This document shows positions 46,336-55,690 of a DNA stretch of 64,000 nucleotides, one piece after another (within the stretch, counting starts at the first letter, position 1; every line of letters starts with the position of its first letter). The position numbers and the translations under genes were made by a program. This DNA is from Rhodocyclaceae bacterium (lineage in GTDB: Bacteria > Pseudomonadota > Gammaproteobacteria > Burkholderiales > Rhodocyclaceae): contig JAQTNK010000015.1 in assembly GCA_028713915.1 (NCBI GenBank), forward strand, positions 1-64,000. The letters run 5' to 3'. The notes under the pieces are model-generated. The model had not been told where the DNA came from and did not search any database. It saw only the letters and a program-made list of their open reading frames with translations.

Positions 46336-47274
46336 TCAAGCGGCCGCGCCCACCGCCAGCGCGAAAGCTTCGCCGGCGGCGACGGCGAAACCGTGGAGAA
46401 AATCGCCCGCCGCCAGGCGCTTGCTGCCGGGCTTTTGCAGTTCGGTCAGCCGCAGCGCGCCCTCGCCGCAGGCGACGAGGATGCCGCCGGCGCCGCTTGC
46501 CAGCACCGTGCCGGGCGCGCCGGTGCCTGCCGCTGCCTGCGCCGCCCAGAGCTTGACCGGCGTCTGGCGCAGCGTCGCGACGGCGCCGGGAAAGGGATTG
46601 AAGGCGCGCACCTGGCGCTCGATCTCGAGCGCCGGGCGCCGCCAGTCGATCGCGGCCTCGGCCTTCTCGATCTTGCGCGCGTAAGTGACGCCCGCCTCCG
46701 GCTGCGCCGTCGGCGCCAACTCGGACAAGCGGCCCAGCGCCGCGGCGATGAGCTTGCCGCCGAGCACGGCGAGCTTGTCGTGCAGGGTGGCGGCCGTGTC
46801 GCCGGGCGCGATCGCGATGCTCTCGGCCAGCAGCATGGGGCCGGTATCGAGTCCGGCTTCCATGCGCATCACCGTGATGCCGGTCGCCGCGTCGCCCGCC
46901 TCGATGGCGCGCTGGATCGGCGCCGCTCCGCGCCAGCGCGGCAAGAGCGAGGCGTGGATGTTGATGCAGCCGAAGCGCGGAATGTCGAGCACCGCCTGCG
47001 GCAGGATCAGGCCGTAGGCGGCGACCACCAGGACGTCGGGCGCCGCTTCGATGAGCGGCGCATGCGTCGCCGGGTCCTTGAGCCGCTCGGGCTGGAACAC
47101 CGGGATGCCGTGCGCCAGCGCAAGCTGCTTGACCGGGCTCGCCTGCAACTGCATGCCGCGCCCGGCGGGACGGTCCGGCTGCGTGAGCACCAGCGGCACC
47201 GTGAAGCCGGCGGCGAGGATCGCCTCCAGCGCGGTCTTGGCAAACTCGGGGGTTCCCGCGAAGACGACGCGCAT
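46336..47274 (-). CDS. fmt: Methionyl-tRNA formyltransferase
   Basis: 312 residues. Folate-binding core with [28 protein letters not shown], and catalytic N/H/D region [26 protein letters not shown]. The C-terminal OB domain has [29 protein letters not shown]. Formylates initiator tRNA. The start overlaps the def stop by one base (TGATG), the usual def-fmt coupling. Confidence 0.96.
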   Translation of the reverse strand: MRVVFAGTPEFAKTALEAILAAGFTVPLVLTQPDRPAGRGMQLQASPVKQLALAHGIPVFQPERLKDPATHAPLIEAAPDVLVVAAYGLILPQAVLDIPRFGCINIHASLLPRWRGAAPIQRAIEAGDAATGITVMRMEAGLDTGPMLLAESIAIAPGDTAATLHDKLAVLGGKLIAAALGRLSELAPTAQPEAGVTYARKIEKAEAAIDWRRPALEIERQVRAFNPFPGAVATLRQTPVKLWAAQAAAGTGAPGTVLASGAGGILVACGEGALRLTELQKPGSKRLAAGDFLHGFAVAAGEAFALAVGAAA

Positions 47275-47777
47275 CAGGCGGTGATCCGCGCTTGCTTGGC
47301 GAGCTTGGCCTTGATCCTGGCCTGCTTCAAGCGCGACAGGTATTCGACGAAGACCTTGCCTTCGAGATGGTCGATCTCATGCTGGACGCAAACCGCCAGC
47401 AAGTCTTCGGCCTCGAGCTCGAAGGGCTCGCCGTCGAGGCCGAGCGCACGCACCCTGACCTTGGCGGCGCGCGTCACCAGGTCGTAGATGCCGGGCACCG
47501 ACAGGCAGCCTTCCTCGGCTTCGCATTCGCCTTCGCGGCTCAATATCTCCGGGTTGATGAAGACCTGGAGTTCGTTCTTGTCCTCGGAAACGTCGATGAC
47601 GATGACGCGCTTGTGCACGTCGACCTGCGTTGCGGCGAGGCCGACGCCCGGCGCCGCGTACATGGTTTCGGCCATGTCGGCGGCGAGCTTGCGGATGCCG
47701 GCGTCGACGACGTCGACCTTCGCCGCCTTCTTGTTCAGGCGCGGATCGGGATAGCGCAATATGGGCAACAGGGCCAT
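47274..47777 (-). CDS. def: Peptide deformylase
   Basis: 167 residues. All three motifs are present: [16 protein letters not shown] and QHEIDHLEG, whose Cys and two His bind the metal. It removes the formyl group from nascent proteins, partner of Fmt. It is divergent from the LysM gene; promoters for both should lie in the 74-bp gap. Confidence 0.96.
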   Translation of the reverse strand: MALLPILRYPDPRLNKKAAKVDVVDAGIRKLAADMAETMYAAPGVGLAATQVDVHKRVIVIDVSEDKNELQVFINPEILSREGECEAEEGCLSVPGIYDLVTRAAKVRVRALGLDGEPFELEAEDLLAVCVQHEIDHLEGKVFVEYLSRLKQARIKAKLAKQARITA

Positions 47778-47851
47778 GGAAATCAGTCTTTAGCGATTGA
47801 TGCTGGAAGGTTTTGGGGGCAGAATCGCCGAACCTGTCGGGAGATCAACCC

Positions 47852-48883
47852 ATGCGTCGCATTATATCTGCGCTGCTAATCTGTTTTTCAAGCTGGGCGC
47901 TCGCCCAGGCCACGCCGCCGCTGGAACTCGCGCCCGATGCGCCGGAGCGACACGTCGTCGTGCCCGGCGATACGCTTTGGGGCATTTCGGCGCTGTTCCT
48001 CAAGGACCCGTTCCGCTGGCCGGAAATCTGGCGCCTCAACGCCGCGGACATCAAGAATCCGCACTGGATCTATCCCGGCCAGGTCGTCGTCCTCGACCGG
48101 AGCGGCGAGCAGCCGCAATTAAAGATCGGCAAGCTCCTCAAGGTCGAGCCGCGCATCTACGCCGAAGCCGGCAAGCAGCCGATTCCGGCCATCCCGCAAA
48201 AAGTCATCGAGCCTTTCCTGTCGCAGCCGCTGGTGGTGGAAGCCGGCACGCTCGACGGCGCCGCCCGCATCGTCGCCTTCCAGGGCGGCCGCATCAGCGT
48301 CGGCGCCGGCGATACCGTCTATGTCACGCAGGCCAAGGCGCAAGCGGCGCAGTGGCAAGTCTTCCGCGCCGGCAAGCCGATGCTCGATCCCGACAGCGTG
48401 GACGCCGGCAAGCCGGAAGTGCTCGGCTTCGAGGCCACTTATCTCGGCACCGCCCGACAAGTCAAGGCGGGCGAACCGGCCACGTTCGAGATCACCAGCT
48501 CGAAGCAGGAAATCGACCGCAACGATTACCTGCTGCCGACGCCGCCGTTCGAAATCATCAGCTACGTGCCCCACGCGCCGGCGCAGCCGATTTCCGGCCG
48601 CATCATCAAGATCTACGGCGGCGTCGGCGAGGGCGGCAAGTTCTCCATCGTCTCCCTCTCGCGCGGCAAGCGCGACGGCCTGGAAATCGGCCATGTGCTG
48701 GCGATCTACCGCACCGGCGCCGAAGTTTCCAATCTCAACGACGACAAGACGGAAACCTACAAGCTGCCGGAAGAACGCTACGGCCTGCTGTTCGTCTTCC
48801 GCGTCTTCGACCGCGTCGCCTACGGCCTGATCATGGACGCGCCGCGCCCGGTGATGGAAGGGGACACGGTCCGCAATCCCTGA
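47852..48883 (+). CDS. LysM domain protein
   Basis: 343 residues from the ATG at 47852, preceded by GGGAGA. Signal peptide MRRIISALLICFSSWALA. A LysM domain at residues ~30-85 (VVPGDTLWGISALFLKDPFRWPEIWRLN...IYPGQVVVL) binds peptidoglycan. The remaining ~250 residues are a beta-rich region of unknown function typical of the proteobacterial protein next to dprA. Its position upstream of dprA is conserved in betaproteobacteria. Confidence 0.9.
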   Translation: MRRIISALLICFSSWALAQATPPLELAPDAPERHVVVPGDTLWGISALFLKDPFRWPEIWRLNAADIKNPHWIYPGQVVVLDRSGEQPQLKIGKLLKVEPRIYAEAGKQPIPAIPQKVIEPFLSQPLVVEAGTLDGAARIVAFQGGRISVGAGDTVYVTQAKAQAAQWQVFRAGKPMLDPDSVDAGKPEVLGFEATYLGTARQVKAGEPATFEITSSKQEIDRNDYLLPTPPFEIISYVPHAPAQPISGRIIKIYGGVGEGGKFSIVSLSRGKRDGLEIGHVLAIYRTGAEVSNLNDDKTETYKLPEERYGLLFVFRVFDRVAYGLIMDAPRPVMEGDTVRNP

Positions 48884-48927
48884 CCGCTTGCAGCCGCAAC
48901 GGCACGTAAATATTCAGATCGCATAGC

Positions 48928-50001
48928 ATGACCGACCGCGACCTCGCCGCCTGGGTGCGCCTGACGCTGATTCCCGGCGTCGGCGGCGAAACGCAGCGCC
49001 GCCTGCTGAAGACTTTCGGCCTGCCGGCAGACATTTTTGCCGCCAGCCGCAGTGCGCTGACGGCGGCCGTCGGCGCCGAGCTGGCCGCGCGCATCGGCGG
49101 CCACGACGCCGCGGCCGACATCGCGACGGCCCTGGCCTGGGCGCAGGAACCGGGCAACCGCATCGTCACGCTGGCCGACGCCGACTATCCGCAAGCCCTG
49201 CTCAAGGGCGTCGATCCGCCGGTGCTGCTCTACGTCAAGGGCCGCAGCGAACTGCTCAACCGCCCGGCGCTGGCCATCGTCGGCTCGCGTTCCGCGACGA
49301 AGCAGGGCGAAGCGAACGCGCACGCCTTCGCCGCGGCGCTGGCGCAGGCCGGGCTCACCATCGTCAGCGGGCTGGCGCTCGGCATCGACGCCGCCGCCCA
49401 CCGCGGCGCGCTCGGCACGGCGGCGTCGACCGTCGCCGTCATCGGCACCGGCGCCGACCGCATCTATCCGGCCGGCAACGCCGAACTCGCCCGCCTCATC
49501 GCCGAACAAGGCGCCCTCGTCAGCGAGTTCGCGCTCGGCACGCCGCCGCTGTCGGCCAATTTCCCGCGCCGCAACCGCATCATCGCCGGCATCGGCCGCG
49601 GCTGCCTCGTCGTCGAAGCCGCCGAGCGCAGCGGCTCGCTGATCACGGCGCGGCTCGCCGCCGACAGCGGCAGCGAAGTCTTCGCCATTCCCGGCTCCAT
49701 CCACTCGCCGCATTCCAAAGGCTGCCACAAGCTCATCAAGCAGGGCGCCAAGCTCGTCGACACCGCCGCCGACATCCTCGAGGAACTCCGCTGGGAAGCG
49801 GTCGTCGCAGCGCCGGGCGCGGATGCCGCCGCCGCCGATGATCCGCTGCTCGCGGCCCTGGGCCACGACTTGTGCGATCTGGACACCCTGTCCGAGCGCA
49901 CGCGCCTGCCGGCCGGGGCCCTGCTGGCGAGGCTCTTGCCGCTGGAATTGGACGGCCGCATCGCCCAGTTGCCCGGCGGCCGCTACCAGCGCCTCGATTG
50001 A
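48928..50001 (+). CDS. dprA: DNA-processing protein DprA
   Basis: 357 residues. Rossmann-like DprA core: VGSRSATKQGEANAHAFA, SGLALGIDAAAHRGAL, GTGADRIYPAGN and SEFALGTPPLSANFPRRNRIIAG. A C-terminal winged helix (DLDTLSERTRLPAGALLARLLPLELDGRI) is present. It loads RecA on incoming single-stranded DNA in transformation. In many betaproteobacteria a smg gene follows; here topoisomerase follows after 73 bp without it. Confidence 0.95.
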   Translation: MTDRDLAAWVRLTLIPGVGGETQRRLLKTFGLPADIFAASRSALTAAVGAELAARIGGHDAAADIATALAWAQEPGNRIVTLADADYPQALLKGVDPPVLLYVKGRSELLNRPALAIVGSRSATKQGEANAHAFAAALAQAGLTIVSGLALGIDAAAHRGALGTAASTVAVIGTGADRIYPAGNAELARLIAEQGALVSEFALGTPPLSANFPRRNRIIAGIGRGCLVVEAAERSGSLITARLAADSGSEVFAIPGSIHSPHSKGCHKLIKQGAKLVDTAADILEELRWEAVVAAPGADAAAADDPLLAALGHDLCDLDTLSERTRLPAGALLARLLPLELDGRIAQLPGGRYQRLD

Positions 50002-50074
50002 CCCCTGCTTGCAATCGCCTGCCGGAGGCGCTTATGATGCCGCGCTCATCGACCGTCGCCGCACCGGCACCCCT

Positions 50075-52657
50075 ATGACCAAGCAACTCATCATCGCCGA
50101 GAAGCCCTCCGTCGCCCAGGACATCGCCAAGGCCCTGGGCGGCTTCACGCGCCAGGGCGACTATTTCGAGAGCGACGAGTACGTGCTGTCGTCGGCCATC
50201 GGCCACTTGCTCGAGCTGGCGGTGCCTGAGGAGTACGACGTCAAGCGCGGCAAATGGACCTTCACGCACCTGCCGATGATCCCGCCGCGCTTCGCGCTGA
50301 ACCCGATCGAGCGCACCGCCGAACGCCTGAAGCTGCTCACCAGGCTGATCAAGCGCAAGGATGTCTCGGGCCTGGTGAACGCCTGCGACGCGGGCCGCGA
50401 AGGCGAATTGATCTTCCGCTACGTCGTCCAGCACGCCATCAACAACGACAAGGCTGCCAAGCCGGTCCGCCGCCTCTGGCTGCAATCGATGACCGCCGCC
50501 TCGATCCGCGACGGCTTCGCCCACTTGCGCAGCGACCAGGAAATGCTGCCGCTGGCCGACGCCGCGCGCTGCCGCTCGGAAGCCGACTGGCTGATCGGCA
50601 TCAACGGCACGCGCGCCATGACCGCCTTCAACTCGCAGGAAGGCGGCTTCTACAAGACCCCCGTCGGCCGCGTGCAGACGCCGACGCTGGCGATCCTGGT
50701 CGAACGCGAAACCCGCATCCGCGCCTTCAAGTCGCGCGACTACTGGGAAGTCGAGGCGGAGTTCCAGGCGGTCGCCGGCACCTACCGCGGCCGCTGGTTC
50801 GACGAGAAGTTCAAGAAGGGCGAGGATGAGCACGCCAAGGCCGAACGCCTGTGGGACAAGGCCCGCGCCGACGCCATCCGCGCCGCCTGCCTGGGCAAGC
50901 ACGGCACGGTCGAGGAAGAGAGCAAGCCCAAGACCGAACTCTCGCCGCAGCTCTTCGACCTCACCTCGCTGCAGCGCGACGCCAACGGCCGCTTCGGCTT
51001 TTCCGCGCGCACGACCTTGTCGCTGGCGCAGGCGCTTTACGAAAAGCACAAGGTCCTCACCTATCCGCGGACCGATGCGCGCTGCCTGCCCGAGGACTAC
51101 GTCCCCCAGGTCAAGGACACGCTTGAGGCGATGGCAGGCACGGGCTACGAGGGACTGGCGCGCCACATCCTGAAGAACGGCTGGGTGCACCCGAACAAGC
51201 GCATTTTCAACAACGCCAAGATCTCCGACCACTTCGCCATCATTCCGACCGGCGTCCAACCGAAGAACCTCTCGGAAGCCGAGCAGAAGATCTACGATCT
51301 CGTCACCAAGCGCTTCCTCGCCGTGTTCTACCCGGCGGCCGAGTACAACGTCACCACGCGCATCACCCGCGTCGAGAAAGAGGCTTTCAAGACCGAAGGC
51401 AAGGTGCTCGTCACCGCCGGCTGGCTGGCCGTCTACGGCAAGGCGGTGCAGGGCGAGGATGAGGCGCCGACCCTGCCGCCGCTGCAGCCGAAGGAGCGCG
51501 TCTGGGCCAACGACGTCGAGGTCAAGGACCACCAGACCAAGCCGCCGGCGCGCTTCAACGAAGCCACGCTGCTCTCGGCGATGGAAGGCGCGGGCAAGCT
51601 CGTCGAGGACGAGGAGCTGCGCGAAGCCATGTCGGAGCGCGGGCTGGGCACGCCGGCGACGCGCGCCGCCACCATCGAAGGCCTGATCGCCGAGGAATAC
51701 GTGCATCGCAACGGCCGCGAACTGCAGCCGACGGCCAAGGCCTTCTCGCTGCTGTTCGCGCTCGAGCAATTGCGCGTCGACGAAATCCGCTCGCCCGAAC
51801 TCACCGGCGAGTGGGAATACCAGCTTCGGGAAATGGAGCACGGCCGCCTCAAGCGCGACGAGTTCATGTCGCACATCGTCGAGCAGACGCAGGTGATGGT
51901 CGAGCGCATCAAGCACGGCGAGTTCGCCGACCCGGACTTCGGCACGCTGAAGACGCCGTGTCCGAAGTGCGGCGGCACCATCCACGAGAACTACAAGCAC
52001 TTCAAGTGCGACAAGTGCGACTACAAGCTCTGGAAAGTCGTCGCCAGCCGCCAGTGGGAACCCGAGGAAATGGACGAGTTGCTGTCCAAGCGCCAGATCG
52101 GTCCGCTCGACGGCTTTCGCAGCAAGATGGGCCGCGGCTTCTCGGCCATCGTCAAGCTCAGCGCGGACCACACGCCGGAGTTCGATTTCGGCCAGGGCGA
52201 GGGCGAAGGCGAGGAAGTCGATTTCAGCGGCCACGAGCCCCTCGGCACCTGCCCGAAATGCGGCGCCCGCGTCTTCGACCACGGCATGGCCTATGTCTGC
52301 GAGAAGGCCGTCGGCGCCGCCAAGACCTGCGACTTCCGCTCCGGCAAGGTGATCCTGCAGCAGGAAGTGTCGCGCAGCGAAATGCAGAAGCTGCTCGAGA
52401 CCGGCAAGACCAGCCTCCTGAAAGGCTTCGTCTCCAACCGCACGCGGAAGAAATTCTCGGCTTACCTGACGCGCGGCGCGGACGGCAAGGTCGGCTTCGA
52501 GTTCGAAGTGCGGGCGCCGAAGGCGCCGAAGGCGGGCGCCAAGGAAGCCGCCGCACCGGCGGCGGCGCCGGCAGCGGCAGTCAAGAAGGCGGCGGCAAAA
52601 AAACCGGCCGTGAAGAAGCCCGCGGCAAAGAAGCCGGCGGCGAAGAAAGCCAAGTAG
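50075..52657 (+). CDS. topB: DNA topoisomerase III (type IA)
   Basis: 860 residues from the ATG at 50075. TOPRIM opening TKQLIIAEKPSVAQDIAKAL and VNACDAGREGELIFR; active-site tyrosine in VLTYPRTDARCLP. Two four-cysteine zinc ribbons follow (CPKCGGTIHENYKHFKCDKC at ~629-648 and CPKCGARVFDHG...C). The last ~35 residues are a lysine/alanine/proline tail (repeated KKPAAK), like H1-type tails in betaproteobacterial TopB. It relaxes and decatenates DNA. Confidence 0.93.
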   Translation: MTKQLIIAEKPSVAQDIAKALGGFTRQGDYFESDEYVLSSAIGHLLELAVPEEYDVKRGKWTFTHLPMIPPRFALNPIERTAERLKLLTRLIKRKDVSGLVNACDAGREGELIFRYVVQHAINNDKAAKPVRRLWLQSMTAASIRDGFAHLRSDQEMLPLADAARCRSEADWLIGINGTRAMTAFNSQEGGFYKTPVGRVQTPTLAILVERETRIRAFKSRDYWEVEAEFQAVAGTYRGRWFDEKFKKGEDEHAKAERLWDKARADAIRAACLGKHGTVEEESKPKTELSPQLFDLTSLQRDANGRFGFSARTTLSLAQALYEKHKVLTYPRTDARCLPEDYVPQVKDTLEAMAGTGYEGLARHILKNGWVHPNKRIFNNAKISDHFAIIPTGVQPKNLSEAEQKIYDLVTKRFLAVFYPAAEYNVTTRITRVEKEAFKTEGKVLVTAGWLAVYGKAVQGEDEAPTLPPLQPKERVWANDVEVKDHQTKPPARFNEATLLSAMEGAGKLVEDEELREAMSERGLGTPATRAATIEGLIAEEYVHRNGRELQPTAKAFSLLFALEQLRVDEIRSPELTGEWEYQLREMEHGRLKRDEFMSHIVEQTQVMVERIKHGEFADPDFGTLKTPCPKCGGTIHENYKHFKCDKCDYKLWKVVASRQWEPEEMDELLSKRQIGPLDGFRSKMGRGFSAIVKLSADHTPEFDFGQGEGEGEEVDFSGHEPLGTCPKCGARVFDHGMAYVCEKAVGAAKTCDFRSGKVILQQEVSRSEMQKLLETGKTSLLKGFVSNRTRKKFSAYLTRGADGKVGFEFEVRAPKAPKAGAKEAAAPAAAPAAAVKKAAAKKPAVKKPAAKKPAAKKAK

Positions 52658-52663
52658 GGCGCG

Positions 52664-53263
52664 ATGGCGACGGCGCTTCCGGCGCAAGCCCAGGCGGTCC
52701 TCGACTTCTGGTTCCTGCCGGCGCAGGCGCCGGACCACAACCGCCCGCGCGCCGAGTGGTTCCGCAAGGACGCGGCTTTCGACGACGCCATCCGGCGGCA
52801 GTTCGGCGCTCTCGTCGAGGAGGCGCTCGCCGGCCGGCTGCCGGACTGGGGCGACGACGCCGACGCCACGCTCGCCCGCATCCTCGTGCTCGACCAGTTC
52901 ACGCGCAATCTGTTTCGCGCCAGCGCCCGCGCCTTCGCCGGCGACGCCGCGGCGCTGGCCCTGGCGGAACGCCTGGTCGGCAGCGGCCGCGACAAGAACT
53001 TGTCGCCGCCTCGGCGCTGGTTCGCCTTCATGCCGTTCATGCACAGCGAGTCGCTGCTGGAACAGGAGCGGTCGGTCGCGCTGTTCGCCGCGCTGCGGCG
53101 CGAAGCGCAGGAGCCGGCGTTCGACTCCGCCTACGATTACGCCTTGCACCACCGCGACGTCGTCGCGCGCTTCGGTCGCTTCCCGCATCGCAATGCGGCG
53201 CTCGGACGGGCGTCGACGGCCGCGGAAGAAGCCTTCCTCAGCCAGCCGGGATCTTCGTTCTAG
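52664..53263 (+). CDS. DUF924 family protein
   Basis: 199 residues. Conserved DUF924 blocks: AVLDFWFLP at the N-terminus, WFRKDAAFDD, VLDQFTRNLFR, FMPFMHSESLLEQ and HHRDVVARFGRFPHRN. Function in the family is not established. 6 bp after topB, likely co-transcribed. The stop abuts the convergent rubredoxin reductase stop. Confidence 0.9.
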   Translation: MATALPAQAQAVLDFWFLPAQAPDHNRPRAEWFRKDAAFDDAIRRQFGALVEEALAGRLPDWGDDADATLARILVLDQFTRNLFRASARAFAGDAAALALAERLVGSGRDKNLSPPRRWFAFMPFMHSESLLEQERSVALFAALRREAQEPAFDSAYDYALHHRDVVARFGRFPHRNAALGRASTAAEEAFLSQPGSSF

Positions 53264-54409
53264 CTAGAGCCACGCCGGCATCTGCGGTGCGAGCGCCTGC
53301 TTCGCGCTTGTCGCCGCGCCGACGAGCGCGAAGCCCAAAGGCTTGCCGGCGGCGTCGACGAACAGCGCGCGCACGCCGTCGGCCGACGCTTCCTCGCGCC
53401 AGGCGCCATCCAAGCCTGCCGGCGGCGGACACACCACCGTCGGGCAAGCGGGCGTTTTCACCACGACCGGCATGGCCGGATAATCGACCGGCGTCGCCAT
53501 GCCCGCCAGCGTCTTCGCCAGCGCGCGCGCCTGTTGCATGATCGGCAGGACGAAAGGCAGCACCAGCCCCTGCACTTCGGCGCAATCGCCGACGGCGTGG
53601 ATAGCGGCATCCGAAGTCGCCAGTTGGCGGTCGACGACGATGCCGCGATTTATCGTCAGGCCCGCGGCCTTGGCCAGCGCCGTTTCCGGCCGCAGGCCGA
53701 CGGCGGACAGCACCAGGTCCGCTTCGAAGCGGCGGCCCTCGAGGTCGCGCAGGACATAGGCATCGCCGTGACGATCGACGCGACCGACGCTGGTCGCGAA
53801 GTGGAAGCGCACCCCCGCAGCGGCCAAGCCCCGAGCGAAGAAAGCGGCGGCCGCGGCCGGCAGCAGGCGGCTGAGCGGCTGCGGCGCGAGGTCGAAAACC
53901 TCGACCGCAAAGCCCGCGCCGGCCAGATCGTTGGCGAACTCGCAGCCGATCAGCCCGGCGCCGAGAATGGCGATGCGCCGCTTGCCGGCGAGCTGCCGGC
54001 GGAACACGGCGTAGTCGTCGAGATGATTCACCGACAGGATGTCCGCCGCGCCGCTGCCTTCGATCGGCAGGCGGATCGGCTGCGCGCCGATGGCCAGCAC
54101 CAGCCGGCCGTAGTCGATGCGGCCGTCGCCGGTGCGCAGCGCATGCTCGGCCGGCAAGAGCTCGACGGCGCGAACGTGGTCGACGATGTCGACGCCGAGC
54201 TGCGCGGCGATCGCTGCGCGCGGCGCCGCCACCAGCTGCGCCGGCGTCTTTTGCCACGCCAGCGCGTTGGAAAGATTGGGCTTTGAGTAGAAGGCGCCCG
54301 CGTCGGCCGTGACGACGCGGATCGCGACCTGCTTGTCGAGCTTGCGCAGTTCGCGGGCGACGCCGAAGCCGGCAAGGCCGGCGCCAAGGATGACGACGGG
54401 CGCGCTCAT
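53264..54409 (-). CDS. NAD(P)H-rubredoxin reductase (FAD-dependent)
   Basis: 381 residues. FAD-binding ILGAGLAGFGVARELRKL at the N-terminus, NAD-binding GAGLIGCEFANDL at ~152-164, and the FAD-site IHAVGDCAEVQG. Small size and overall pattern match rubredoxin reductases (AlkT/RubB, NorW). The genes for rubredoxin and rubrerythrin lie in the same operon, so it likely reduces rubredoxin for the peroxide-reducing rubrerythrin. Last gene of the operon, 4 bp from dps. Confidence 0.88.
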   Translation of the reverse strand: MSAPVVILGAGLAGFGVARELRKLDKQVAIRVVTADAGAFYSKPNLSNALAWQKTPAQLVAAPRAAIAAQLGVDIVDHVRAVELLPAEHALRTGDGRIDYGRLVLAIGAQPIRLPIEGSGAADILSVNHLDDYAVFRRQLAGKRRIAILGAGLIGCEFANDLAGAGFAVEVFDLAPQPLSRLLPAAAAAFFARGLAAAGVRFHFATSVGRVDRHGDAYVLRDLEGRRFEADLVLSAVGLRPETALAKAAGLTINRGIVVDRQLATSDAAIHAVGDCAEVQGLVLPFVLPIMQQARALAKTLAGMATPVDYPAMPVVVKTPACPTVVCPPPAGLDGAWREEASADGVRALFVDAAGKPLGFALVGAATSAKQALAPQMPAWL

Positions 54410-54413
54410 GCCC

Positions 54414-54878
54414 TTACTCTTCGAGCAGACTGCGCAACATCCACGCCGTCTTCTCGTGCACTTCGAGCCGCTGCGTCAGCAGGTCCGCGGTCGGCTGGTC
54501 GTTGGCCTTTTCCAGCACCGGGAAGAGGTTGCGCGCCGTGCGCGCGGTGGCCTCCTGGGCGGCGACGAGGTAACGGATCATGTCGATGGCCTTGGGCACG
54601 CCTTCCACTTCCTTCACCGACGCGAGCTTGACAAATTCCTTGTACGTGCCCGGCGCCGGGAAATCCAGCGCGCGGATGCGCTCGGCGATGAGGTCGAGCG
54701 CATTCCACTGTTCGGTGTATTGCACCATGAACATCTGGTGCAGGGTGTTGAACATCGGCCCTTTGACGTTCCAATGGAAATTGTGGGTCATGAGGTAGAG
54801 CGTGTAGCTGTCGGCGAGCAGTTGCGACAGGCCTTCCGCGATCCGGGCGCGGTCTTCCTTGTTGATGCCTATGTCCAT
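54414..54878 (-). CDS. dps: DNA-binding ferritin-like protein Dps
   Basis: 154 residues. Ferroxidase ligands in LYLMTHNFHWNVKGPMF and QWNALDLIAERIRALDF (H, D and E positions typical of Dps dimers). No long basic N-terminal tail, so DNA binding may be weak. It stores iron and consumes hydrogen peroxide. Operon partners are rubredoxin, rubrerythrin and rubredoxin reductase. Confidence 0.92.
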   Translation of the reverse strand: MDIGINKEDRARIAEGLSQLLADSYTLYLMTHNFHWNVKGPMFNTLHQMFMVQYTEQWNALDLIAERIRALDFPAPGTYKEFVKLASVKEVEGVPKAIDMIRYLVAAQEATARTARNLFPVLEKANDQPTADLLTQRLEVHEKTAWMLRSLLEE

Positions 54879-54928
54879 GAGATTCTCCTTGGAATACGCG
54901 GAGCCGGCGGCCCCGCCGCTAGGTCAGC

Positions 54929-55093
54929 TTAGACCTCGACCATCTCGAAGTCAGCCTTGGCGACGCCGCAGTCCGGACACGACCAGGACTCGGGCACGTC
55001 CAGCCAACGCGTGCCGGCGGCGATGCCGTGTTCAGGGTCGCCGGCCGTCTCGTCGTAGACGAAGCCGCAAATAATGCATTTGTACTTTTTCAT
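54929..55093 (-). CDS. Rubredoxin
   Basis: 54 residues from the ATG at 55093. Two CxxCG knuckles (CIICG and CPDCG) that bind iron, plus the family core [12 protein letters not shown] and aromatic W in SWSCPDC. Small electron carrier between the reductase and rubrerythrin in the same operon. Confidence 0.96.
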   Translation of the reverse strand: MKKYKCIICGFVYDETAGDPEHGIAAGTRWLDVPESWSCPDCGVAKADFEMVEV

Positions 55094-55115
55094 GGGTTCT
55101 CTCCTTGGCGGGGGA

Positions 55116-55589
55116 CTAGGGGGCGACGCGGGCCAGCTGGGCGCGGTATTGCCCGGCATGGCGTTCTTCGACCTTGGCGAGTGCAGCGAAGCGCTTGGCG
55201 GCCTTGGCCAGCGTGGCGGCGAAGCGCGCCGCGTGCTGCTTCGATTCCGCGATCTGCGCGTCGATCTCCTCGACCGCGTCGCGGCGGCCTTCCGCTTCGG
55301 CGGCATGGCGGAAGCTCGGGTACATCTCGGTGTATTCGTGGGTCTCGCCGGCAATGGCCAGGTCGAGGCAGCGCGCCGGGGTCATGGCGTCGGCGGGGAA
55401 AAGCAGGTCGAGGTGGCCGAAGGCGTGCTGCACTTCCTGGTCGGCGGTCTCCTCGAAGACGCGCGCCGTCGCCTCGTCGCCGGCGGCGCGGCAGAGCTTG
55501 GCGAAGTAACGGTACTTGATGTGGGCCATCGATTCGCCGGCGAAGGCGGCTTCGAGGTTCCTGATGGTGGCGGACGGGTGGTCGCTCAT
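55116..55589 (-). CDS. Rubrerythrin (without C-terminal rubredoxin domain)
   Basis: 157 residues. Ferritin-like four-helix fold with ligands in [31 protein letters not shown] (ExxH) and [12 protein letters not shown] (ExxH). The usual C-terminal CxxC rubredoxin-like domain is absent and a stand-alone rubredoxin follows 22 bp downstream, so the two probably form a split rubrerythrin. It reduces peroxide. An OxyR-type operator candidate lies 65-100 bp upstream. Confidence 0.93.
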   Translation of the reverse strand: MSDHPSATIRNLEAAFAGESMAHIKYRYFAKLCRAAGDEATARVFEETADQEVQHAFGHLDLLFPADAMTPARCLDLAIAGETHEYTEMYPSFRHAAEAEGRRDAVEEIDAQIAESKQHAARFAATLAKAAKRFAALAKVEERHAGQYRAQLARVAP

Positions 55590-55653
55590 GACGTCTCTCC
55601 TGGGGCGATGCGTTGACGCCTTGCATTCTGCCGCGAGCGACGCGATGAATCTA

Positions 55654-55690
55654 ATGGATTGTCACGATAGTAACGATAGCGGCTGACTAT
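55654..55690. promoter_or_regulatory. Candidate OxyR operator upstream of rubrerythrin
   Basis: Tetramers at 11-base steps: ATGG (55654), CGAT (55665), ATAG (55676) and CTAT (55687). This matches the ATAG-N7-CTAT-N7-ATAG-N7-CTAT OxyR pattern at 14 of 16 positions, with the last pair perfect. It lies upstream of rubrerythrin and just touches the oxyR stop. Confidence 0.55.

Noticed and set aside
49736-53188. 1150-codon minus-strand frame opposite dprA and topB
   Set aside because: Codon-bias shadow of two clear genes on the plus strand; no motif in its translation.
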